Shown piece after piece: positions 54,738-61,028 of a DNA stretch of 61,028 nt (its first letter is position 1; each line of letters opens with the position of its first letter). The stretch is from Calditrichia bacterium (lineage in GTDB: Bacteria; Calditrichota; Calditrichia; Calditrichales; Calditrichaceae). The translations under genes were made by a program, and so were the position numbers. The DNA lies in NCBI GenBank assembly GCA_026983775.1, contig JALSTK010000080.1, positions 1-61,028 of the forward strand, read 5' to 3'. The notes beneath the pieces are model-generated. The model ran no database searches. It was not told the DNA's origin and worked only from the letters and a program-made list of their open reading frames with translations.

Positions 54738-55088
54738 TCACCAGGAGCCGTACTGACCGGCAGAAAGCAGATGAGAGTAATGAAATTTGGGATGAGTCTT
54801 ACCCCAGCTATCACCCATATCCGTAGCCCCGATCTGGAAATGGTAAGCCTTGGTGATGGCTTGGTAATCGTGGCAGGAACCGCAGGTTTGTTCCGGACTA
54901 TAAGGGTTGCCTTTGTAATAGGTTATGCCGTTAAATACTAATTTTTGTCCGCTTTTTTTAGCGATTTCAATTACATTATCCCCGTTGGCATCCAGCAAGG
55001 GAATTTTGGGATGTTCGGATGCCTGAGCCTGAAAGATACAAAGCAGCAGCAGCGACATCGCCCATAACGATTTGGTAAATACAGACAT
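54738..55088 (-). CDS. N-terminal part of the octaheme cytochrome (signal peptide and first haem), ending at UGA
   Basis: 116 residues ending at UGA 54738-54740. A signal peptide (about 1-23, ending QAQA) is followed by DANGDN and CGSCHDYQ, the first haem motif. The frame continues past the stop, GSW then PPSYRQL, into the main cytochrome part without shift. A strong AGGAGG ribosome site lies at 55094-55099. A single base change of GGA (Gly) or another sense codon to TGA explains the break. A sequencing error, a true pseudogene or recoding are the choices. Confidence 0.85.
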   Translation of the reverse strand: MSVFTKSLWAMSLLLLCIFQAQASEHPKIPLLDANGDNVIEIAKKSGQKLVFNGITYYKGNPYSPEQTCGSCHDYQAITKAYHFQIGATDMGDSWGKTHPKFHYSHLLSAGQYGSW

Positions 55089-55431
55089 AAGGAACCTCCT
55101 CTTTTACATATGGATATCGAATTCATATAATATAAAGATATAAAATTACAAGTTCAAAATTAATCATGTGGGGGCTCTTCCGGCGGATATTTATTCATAA
55201 GTGCTTGAGTTTATTGATTAACTATCGTAAAATGAAGTCGATCGGCTTAGAGATACGCTTATAAAAATGCCAGGTTTCATGCCGTAAGGTTTAATATTTA
55301 TTGAAGTAGCTCAGGAGTGTAAGGAACCTATTTTAATTGCCGAGGTGATGTGTTGGCGCCTGTACGAGGGCTGAAGCGGTGAAAGAGGAAATTACCGTGC
55401 CGATAGTATATGATGGCAGGGCGAGTGTTTT
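55089..55431. other. Divergent promoter region between the cytochrome and two-component genes
   Basis: No gene is supported. The cytochrome ribosome site AGGAGG lies at 55094-55099 (minus strand). Both divergent promoters must lie here, but no clear boxes can be named. The left part is AT-rich. Confidence 0.4.
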
Positions 55432-56559
55432 ATGAATAAAGATAAAAGGCAACAAATTATACAGCTTACCATTATCGGTCTATTGGTTATCGGTATTTCC
55501 ATCTTACACTACCAAACTCCGACGATGAAATGGCAGTATCATCTGGTCTATATGCAAGCCTATTTCATTCCGATTATTCTGGCTGCTTTTCAGTTTGGTG
55601 TTCGTGGCGGTTTGGGGACGGCCATCGTGGTGTGCCTCATCTATCTGCCTCATATTATGCTGCAATGGGGAGGATTGATCGAGACCAACCTGATGCGTTT
55701 TATGCAATTAATTCTGTTTCTCGTACTCGGCTATTTAACCGGTCTGAAGGCGGAAGGTGAACGGAACGAAAAAGAGCAGCATCGCAAAGCAGCCGAGGAT
55801 CTGAAAGAGGCTCTGCGTCTGCAACAAAGACAAACCGAACAGATTTCCGAGATGGAACAGCAGTTGCGGGCAGCAGATCGTTTAGCGATCGTCGGTGAAT
55901 TGGCGGCCAGTCTAGCCCATGAAGTTCGTAATCCTTTGGGAGGAATCCAGGGCGCTGCCGAAATTTTAAAGAAGAAAATTCCGAAAGAAGCGCCGGAATC
56001 GGAGTTTGTACAAATCCAGCTCAATGAAATTCAGCGTCTGAACCAGGTGGTGGAGAGCTATCTGCAATTGGCTAAAAAAGAAACGGTTTATTTTCAAATC
56101 ATCGATCTCCGAAAAATCCTGATTAATTCGCTCCGGCTCCTGCGGCTGTCTGCCGGAAATAAAAATATAACACTCGAAACACATTTTACCGATCAGAAAA
56201 AAATTTTAGTCCAGGGCGATGCCTTACAGCTTCAGCAGGTTATTCTGAATATTACTCTGAATGCCATTCAGGCCATTAAAGATTCCGGAAAAATCAGCTT
56301 TGATCTTGACGTGGGCAAAGACGGGAAAGAGGTCGTTCTGCGTATCAGCGATACGGGGCCCGGAATTCCCAGCTACCAATCCGCCCGATTATTTGATCCC
56401 TTTTTTACAACCAAAACAGAGGGAACCGGTCTGGGCCTTGCCATCGTAAAAAGGATTATAGAAAAACATGAAGGAAAAGTTTGGTTCGAAACGAGTTCAC
56501 AGGGGACTTCTTTCTTTGTATCTCTCCCTTGCGTAAAGGATTTAAACCATATTTCATAG
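55432..56559 (+). CDS. Membrane sensor histidine kinase
   Basis: 375 residues. About four N-terminal hydrophobic helices (about 8-106, with short loops and no large sensor domain) precede a coiled coil (about 110-150). The phospho-acceptor is His163 in SLAHEVRNPLGGIQGAAE. The ATPase domain has NITLNAIQAIKDSGKI, DTGPGIPSY and GTGLGLAIVKRI boxes. This is a NtrB/AtoS/ZraS-type kinase. It ends nine bases before the sigma-54 activator gene, so the two form a pair that likely controls the metal-efflux operon downstream. Confidence 0.92.
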   Translation: MNKDKRQQIIQLTIIGLLVIGISILHYQTPTMKWQYHLVYMQAYFIPIILAAFQFGVRGGLGTAIVVCLIYLPHIMLQWGGLIETNLMRFMQLILFLVLGYLTGLKAEGERNEKEQHRKAAEDLKEALRLQQRQTEQISEMEQQLRAADRLAIVGELAASLAHEVRNPLGGIQGAAEILKKKIPKEAPESEFVQIQLNEIQRLNQVVESYLQLAKKETVYFQIIDLRKILINSLRLLRLSAGNKNITLETHFTDQKKILVQGDALQLQQVILNITLNAIQAIKDSGKISFDLDVGKDGKEVVLRISDTGPGIPSYQSARLFDPFFTTKTEGTGLGLAIVKRIIEKHEGKVWFETSSQGTSFFVSLPCVKDLNHIS

Positions 56560-56568
56560 GAAATAACC

Positions 56569-57918
56569 ATGATACACATTCTATTAATAGATGATGATCA
56601 GAGTTTGATTCGGGTAACCGAATACCAGTTGAAGGAAGATGGATTCCAGGTTAGCGTCGCCAGAGACGGCAAAGAGGGGTGGAAAAGATTTGAGAACGAA
56701 CATCCCGATCTGGTGATCTCCGATATTAATATGCCCTATTTGAACGGCTTTGAACTGATCCAGAAAATTCGCAAAGTGGATACACATATACCGATTATTA
56801 TTATGACGGCTTACGGCTCTCTGGATAATGCGCTGCAATCGACCGATTCGGGTGCAGATGATTATCTGACAAAACCGTTCAGTTTTCAGACCTTAAAATT
56901 TTCCATCCAAAAATGTTTGCAGTTAAGAGATACTTCGAGCGAGAATGAACGGTTGAAACGGGAACTGTATGATAAATTTGCACCGGAGAATATTATCGGC
57001 CAGAGTGAGGCCATGAAAAATGTTATGCAAACGGTTGCTAAATTAGCCGCAAGTGATTCCACGGTTCTGATCTACGGCGAGAGCGGAACCGGGAAGGAGT
57101 TAATCGCCCGGGCCATCCATTCCCAAAGTAAGCGGTCCCGAAAACCGTTTATTGCGGTCAACTGTGCCGCAATTCCGGATAATCTTGTAGAGAGTGAATT
57201 ATTCGGACATGCCAAAGGAGCTTTTACAGGCGCTGTAGCCGAGACCAAAGGTAAATTTGAAGCGGCCGATCAGGGTACGATCTTTCTGGATGAGATCGGC
57301 GATTTGAATCTCGATATACAAACCAAATTGTTGCGGGTGCTCCAGGAACGGGAGATCGGACGCGTAGGAGAATCCGTTGTACGAAAAGTGGATGTGCGTG
57401 TAATAGCGGCTACCCACCGCCATCTGCAGGAGATGGTTACGGCAGGAACCTTTCGCCAGGATCTTTTTTACCGTTTGAATGTCATACCGCTCGACCTTCC
57501 GCCTCTGCGCGCGCGTAAAGCGGATATTCCGTTGTTGGCCCAGCACTTTGTCCATAAATTGGAAAAAGAACGTCAATTCAAGTTTTCTGCAGCAGCCCTG
57601 GAACAAATGGTGCAATATGACTGGCCGGGTAATATCCGGGAATTGGAAAACCTGGTCGAACGGTTTTCGATTCTAAATGCCGGAACCGAAATTCAACCCG
57701 ACCAGCTTCCCTGGAAAAGCATCGATTCTTCGGTTCGGGATGGTGTGTTGACCCTACCGTTCCCCGAAGAGGGTGTGAGTCTGGAGGAAATTGAAAAGTA
57801 TGTCATTCAACAGGCCTTATTGAAAAACCGGAATAACCAGACCAAAACCGCTCACTTTTTGAAAATGCCCCGTCATACCCTGATATATCGAATGAAAAAA
57901 TTTGGCCTGGATATTTAA
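56569..57918 (+). CDS. NtrC-type sigma-54-dependent response regulator
   Basis: 449 residues. Receiver domain 1-120 with phospho-Asp52 in LVISDINMPYLNG and lysine in TKPF. AAA+ domain (about 138-375): Walker A GESGTGKE (170-177), the sigma-54 contact loop GAFTGA (217-222), LDEIGDL Walker B, and R-finger region. The C-terminal helix-turn-helix (about 405-449) is Fis-type (NQTKTAHFLKMPRHTLIYRM). It activates sigma-54 promoters from enhancer sites. The twin palindromes and promoter downstream fit as targets. Confidence 0.93.
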   Translation: MIHILLIDDDQSLIRVTEYQLKEDGFQVSVARDGKEGWKRFENEHPDLVISDINMPYLNGFELIQKIRKVDTHIPIIIMTAYGSLDNALQSTDSGADDYLTKPFSFQTLKFSIQKCLQLRDTSSENERLKRELYDKFAPENIIGQSEAMKNVMQTVAKLAASDSTVLIYGESGTGKELIARAIHSQSKRSRKPFIAVNCAAIPDNLVESELFGHAKGAFTGAVAETKGKFEAADQGTIFLDEIGDLNLDIQTKLLRVLQEREIGRVGESVVRKVDVRVIAATHRHLQEMVTAGTFRQDLFYRLNVIPLDLPPLRARKADIPLLAQHFVHKLEKERQFKFSAAALEQMVQYDWPGNIRELENLVERFSILNAGTEIQPDQLPWKSIDSSVRDGVLTLPFPEEGVSLEEIEKYVIQQALLKNRNNQTKTAHFLKMPRHTLIYRMKKFGLDI

Positions 57919-57941
57919 AACCCGGCGGTGCCCCCCCCCCA

Positions 57942-57980
57942 CTGTAGAATATTCTATAATAAAACTGTAGAATATTCTAC
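57942..57980. promoter_or_regulatory. Tandem palindromic operators, probable enhancer sites of the sigma-54 activator
   Basis: CTGTAGAATATTCTA occurs twice (57942-57956 and 57965-57979), each with a perfect TAGAATATTCTA palindrome, the second extending to GTAGAATATTCTAC. Their centres lie 23 bp apart, about two helical turns. They sit just after the NtrC-type gene and about 90-130 bases before the promoter-like site, a normal enhancer distance. A ten-base C-run precedes them. Confidence 0.65.
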
Positions 57981-58067
57981 GATCTAATTTTTGTAGGTAG
58001 TGCTTAGCTTATTTCTAACCCCTCATAAGTTTCATATTAATAGTACCTTACTGTGCAGATTCAATTT

Positions 58068-58084
58068 TTGGCATGGCATTTGAC
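58068..58084 (+). promoter_or_regulatory. Candidate sigma-54 (-24/-12) promoter
   Basis: TTGGCATGGCATTTGAC matches the -24 element TTGGCA, with GG 10 bases before the -12 pair, which reads GA in place of GC. The predicted start of transcription, near 58095, is next to the small-protein ATG at 58097. The upstream palindromes and the NtrC-type gene support it; the off-consensus -12 base lowers confidence. Confidence 0.5.
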
Positions 58085-58096
58085 AATAAAACGTGC

Positions 58097-58357
58097 ATGA
58101 AATTAACAAGAATTATTTTAGGAGTGGGCGTTGTTGCCTTTTTCCCTTTTCCTGTTGAAGGCTATACTTGCTTGTTCGGTTATCTCAGCGGGTTATGTCC
58201 AACCGTAGCTCAGGATGAGGTATCCTTACTTGCAAGTTATATGCACGGTTTTGTCTGGGTGTGGTGGGGTTCTATTGCATCACTGGTCTATGTCCAATAC
58301 CGGATGCGCAAGCGGATAGAGAATGATCGGGATGTCCGTTTTCATCGAAGCACATAG
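58097..58357 (+). CDS. Small membrane protein in the efflux locus
   Basis: 86 residues from ATG 58097; an in-frame ATG at 58073 lies within the promoter-like site and would give 94. Two hydrophobic helices (about 3-17 and about 44-62) flank a loop with YTCLFGYLSGLCPTV, a Cys pair that could bind metal. The tail is basic (RMRKRIE). No ribosome site is visible, so leaderless translation or a different start is possible. I do not recognise a family. Confidence 0.55.
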   Translation: MKLTRIILGVGVVAFFPFPVEGYTCLFGYLSGLCPTVAQDEVSLLASYMHGFVWVWWGSIASLVYVQYRMRKRIENDRDVRFHRST

Positions 58358-58440
58358 TCGGATGAAAAAGTTACACCCAAGAATAATATTTTATCTCAAT
58401 TAAATATACACAGTCATGTTAAACGCAATACGGAGTCTGC

Positions 58441-59700
58441 ATGAATATAAAACGAGACGTCATACTAAGCATCATCGCCATGGTTGGATTCGGAAACGTC
58501 TATCTGTTCGGCCAGGCTGTAAACCTGGATGAGCTGGTTCGGGAAGCTCTGGATAATAATCCACGCTTACAGGCTTATAAGAGTGGTATACAGGTGGATG
58601 AAGCCCGGGTACCACAGGCGGGCGCTCTGCCCGATCCTATTCTTAGTTTTAATATCTTAAACGTACCGGCTACCCGGTTTTCATTTGATCAGCAGGCCAT
58701 GAGCGGGAAACAAATCGCCCTGAGACAAAACATTCCATTCCCGGGGAAATTGGGACTCAAACAAGAAATCGCCGAAAAAAACCAGCGGATATCATCGGCT
58801 ATCTATGAGGAAGCAAAACAAGCGCTGATTCGTGATGTAAAATTAGCATACTATGATCTATATTACGGGGATATAACCGTTTCGACCATAGAGAAGGATC
58901 AACGTTTATTAGAACAGTTGGTTGCTGTCTCGGAAAAGAAATACACGGTTGGTCAGGGTTTGCAACAAGATGTGCTTAAGGCGCAAGTGGAGCTTTCCAA
59001 AATGCACGATCGGCTGATCCGTGCCCGGGAGGCCCGTCATAAAGTTGTCATTCGTATCAATACTTTACTAAACCGCCCGATCGGGCAGTCTCTGGGCCAT
59101 CCACAATTACCGGACATGGAACGCCCGGAGTTCTCTCGTGATTCCCTTCAACAAAAAATACAAAGCAACCGATCCTTATTAAAAGTTTGGCAGATTCGTC
59201 TGCAACAAAGCGGGCAGGCGCTGGATTTGGCTAAAAAATCATATTTGCCGGACTTATCCCTGTTTGTTGCTTATACGCAGCGGGATCGTCTCCGGAATGG
59301 AAATGGAGGGGTGGACTTTCTTTCCGGGGGAATCAGCTTTAATCTGCCGGTTTATTTCTGGCGAAAACAGGATAAGCAGGTTCAGGAAAAGGTCTGGCAA
59401 CGGGAACGTATCTCCGAGAGTTATGTCCATATCCAGGAGCAGATTCGCAGTGAATTGGAAAATGTTTTATCCGAACTTGAACAAAACGGCTCTCTGGTCG
59501 AGTTATATAAGAAGGGCATTGTCCCTCAGGCCGGTCAGTCCTTTCAAGCGGCTCTTATCGGATATCAAACCGACAGGCTGGACTTTCTTACCCTGGTAAA
59601 TAATCTTCTTACTTATTTTAATTTTGAACTCGAATATAACCGGGTTCTCACCAATTATTATAAAAACCTGGCGCAGTTGGCCTATGTGATAGGGTCGTAA
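58441..59700 (+). CDS. TolC-family outer-membrane efflux protein
   Basis: 419 residues. A signal peptide (about 1-25) ends near FGQA, and paired coiled-coil helices (about 90-210 and about 300-400) surround beta strands, the TolC/CusC pattern. LDELVREALDNNPRLQAYK is the family's N-terminal helix. It forms the outer-membrane channel for the adaptor encoded next. ATG 58441 has a GGAG ribosome site. The adaptor gene follows after 181 bases. Confidence 0.9.
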   Translation: MNIKRDVILSIIAMVGFGNVYLFGQAVNLDELVREALDNNPRLQAYKSGIQVDEARVPQAGALPDPILSFNILNVPATRFSFDQQAMSGKQIALRQNIPFPGKLGLKQEIAEKNQRISSAIYEEAKQALIRDVKLAYYDLYYGDITVSTIEKDQRLLEQLVAVSEKKYTVGQGLQQDVLKAQVELSKMHDRLIRAREARHKVVIRINTLLNRPIGQSLGHPQLPDMERPEFSRDSLQQKIQSNRSLLKVWQIRLQQSGQALDLAKKSYLPDLSLFVAYTQRDRLRNGNGGVDFLSGGISFNLPVYFWRKQDKQVQEKVWQRERISESYVHIQEQIRSELENVLSELEQNGSLVELYKKGIVPQAGQSFQAALIGYQTDRLDFLTLVNNLLTYFNFELEYNRVLTNYYKNLAQLAYVIGS

Positions 59701-59881
59701 TGCGTCTCATAAAACGATTATGAATCAAAATTGCATCCGGTTCTCTGCAAATATCCGGCGGATTATTGTATCAGCGCGGAGATTAAAATGGGAATAGCTG
59801 TTCAGCGCAATCCAGATTTGCCTGAATCATTCAAGACCGAATATAGTTACTTAAGATAAAGTGTATTAAATGGAGAAGATC

Positions 59882-61028
59882 ATGAGAAGAAGAACGGTAA
59901 AGCGTGTTGTGTTGTTCCTGTTGGCCCTGTTACCTCTGTTGGTTTTATCCTGTTCAACAGATAAAACGGAACAGACAAAAACATCAACCGACAGTCGGGA
60001 ACAGGTAGCTAAGGATAAGAAACACAAACAACTCTGGACCTGCGGTATGCATCCGGAAGTCATTTTGGATGAGCCGGGACAATGCCCGAAGTGTGGTATG
60101 GACCTGGTGCCGTTGAAGACCAACACAACCGACCAACAAGAAGCCGGCAAAGGTGAAGGGAAGACTCCCACCGGGGAACGTAAGATTTTGTACTGGCAGG
60201 CTCCGATGGATCCAACCGAGATCTATGATAAGCCGGGCAAATCCAAAATGGGCATGGATTTGGTTCCTGTTTACGATGATCAGGTCTCTTCAGGCCCGGA
60301 TGTGAGAATTGATCCGGCCACGGCTCAAAATATGGGCGTACGCACCGAGCTTGTAAAACGTACCTTGTTTAGTCGTACGATCCGCACCGTGGGAACTATT
60401 GGTTATGACGAAGAAAACATATCAGTAGTGTCATCCAAGCTCAACGGCTGGATCGAAAAATTATATGTAAATTATACGGGACAAGAGGTTCAGGCCGGTC
60501 AGCCATTGTTGGATATATATTCTCCGGAGTTAGTAACTACCCAACAGGAATATTTACTGGCCATAGAAAATAACAAGCTCCTGAAAGACAGCAAATTTGC
60601 GAGTATCCGTCAGGGTGCCCAATCGCTTTTAAAAGCCTCTTTACAACGCTTGCAGTACTGGGATATTCCGCAGTCGGAGATTACGCGTCTTAAAAGCAGC
60701 GGTAAAGTACGTAAGACCCTCAGGCTTAATTCACCGCTTAGTGGTGTGATCATTCATAAGAACGCCCTTCAGGGGCTGCATATAAAAGAAGGAATGTCCC
60801 TGTATCAGATTGCCGATCTTTCCCGTGTCTGGATCGAAGTCAGTATCTATGATACGGAGACGCCCTGGATCCGGGTTGGGCAAAAAGCGGAAATGTCCCT
60901 CTCTTATCTGCCCGGTGAGCGTTACGAAGGGAAAATTTCCTATATCTATCCCTACCTGAATGAAAAAAGTCGTGATCTGAAAGCACGTATTGTGTTTCCT
61001 AATCCGCAGTTAAAATTAAAACCCGGGA
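59882..61028 (+). CDS. cusB: CusB-type RND efflux adaptor with heavy-metal-binding domains (3' truncated)
   Basis: 382 residues are visible before the right edge. ATG 59882 has a GGAGAAG site; an ATG four codons earlier is an alternative. A lipoprotein signal ends in LVLSC with Cys24. Two heavy-metal-binding repeats follow: WTCGMHP with CPKCGMDLVP, and a second in which the cysteines are lost (WQAPMDP, SKMGMDLVPVY). The adaptor core (about 150 on) has GWIEKLYVNYTGQEVQAGQ and the hairpin YSPELVTTQQEYLLA. It links an inner-membrane RND pump to TolC. Copper or silver efflux is likely; the pump gene should lie to the right. Confidence 0.92.
   Translation, partial: MRRRTVKRVVLFLLALLPLLVLSCSTDKTEQTKTSTDSREQVAKDKKHKQLWTCGMHPEVILDEPGQCPKCGMDLVPLKTNTTDQQEAGKGEGKTPTGERKILYWQAPMDPTEIYDKPGKSKMGMDLVPVYDDQVSSGPDVRIDPATAQNMGVRTELVKRTLFSRTIRTVGTIGYDEENISVVSSKLNGWIEKLYVNYTGQEVQAGQPLLDIYSPELVTTQQEYLLAIENNKLLKDSKFASIRQGAQSLLKASLQRLQYWDIPQSEITRLKSSGKVRKTLRLNSPLSGVIIHKNALQGLHIKEGMSLYQIADLSRVWIEVSIYDTETPWIRVGQKAEMSLSYLPGERYEGKISYIYPYLNEKSRDLKARIVFPNPQLKLKPG

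Noticed and set aside
54714-54740. Firm call of a selenocysteine codon
   Set aside because: The candidate hairpin has only four pairs and no cytochrome of this type is known to me as a selenoprotein; mutation or error is simpler.
57931-57940. Ten-base C-run as a phase-variation tract
   Set aside because: It lies after the regulator's stop codon, not in a coding or core promoter region; length errors in sequencing are also common here.

Overview
The window reads as a chromosome segment of a Gram-negative, largely anaerobic bacterium of the Fibrobacterota-Chlorobiota-Bacteroidota (FCB) sphere. A Calditrichota/Ignavibacteriota-like lineage is my best guess, not a proven placement. The hints are a giant secreted protein with a YPNPF-type (type IX secretion-like) C-terminal sorting domain, outer-membrane barrels ending in Phe, hybrid PAS kinases, REC-PATAN-roadblock signalling and a PEGA-domain Ser/Thr kinase. 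No rRNA, tRNA or CRISPR array was seen.

Layout. (1) 1-10390: a membrane-bound respiratory complex of the Mrp/Mbh/Mbs/complex I superfamily, cut by the left edge: MnhB, MnhC, two antiporter-like pumps, and NuoH-, NuoB-, NuoC- and NuoD-like subunits. It ends in a NuoI-like ferredoxin fused to a GltD/NfnB-type FAD-NAD(P)H oxidoreductase, then a dihydroorotate dehydrogenase-like flavoprotein and a strong terminator. The NuoD-like subunit has lost the second Cys of both hydrogenase motifs (CxxE twice) and the NuoB-like subunit has only three cluster cysteines. This fits an Mbs/Mbx-like, non-hydrogenase enzyme. (2) 10582-14552: iron uptake, with a DtxR-type regulator, a membrane-tethered DtxR-FeoA protein, and FeoB split into GTPase and permease genes. 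(3) 14716-20723: housekeeping (trpS, scpA, scpB, rRNA pseudouridine synthase, a Rossmann protein of unknown role, cmk, a small HTH protein). (4) 21009-30031: hybrid kinase, RACo-like activator, cdsA, peptide-type binding protein, REC-PATAN-roadblock protein, nucleosidase, glycosyltransferase. (5) 30047-34985 (minus): membrane protein, outer-membrane barrel protein, and an M1 peptidase that seems fused to an outer-membrane barrel.

(6) 35285-37743 is an island-like stretch: a 391-bp hairpin-rich element with 23-bp terminal inverted repeats, a broken gene and an MFS transporter. (7) 37885-49997 (minus): a hybrid kinase, then an operon of PEGA Ser/Thr kinase, TPR protein and 1393-residue secreted surface protein, and alaS. 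(8) 50422-55088 (minus): higBA toxin-antitoxin, a Gfo/Idh/MocA oxidoreductase and an octaheme cytochrome c whose frame is interrupted by a single in-frame UGA. (9) 55432-61028: a two-component system with a sigma-54 activator, twin palindromes placed like enhancer sites, a near-consensus sigma-54 promoter, a small membrane protein, and a TolC/CusB metal-efflux operon running off the right edge.

The most unusual item is the redox complex. Its architecture suggests NAD(P)H-linked electron transfer through an Mbs-like active site coupled to ion pumping. The interrupted cytochrome, the foldback element, the membrane-tethered DtxR-FeoA protein and the barrel-fused peptidase are the other points worth following.
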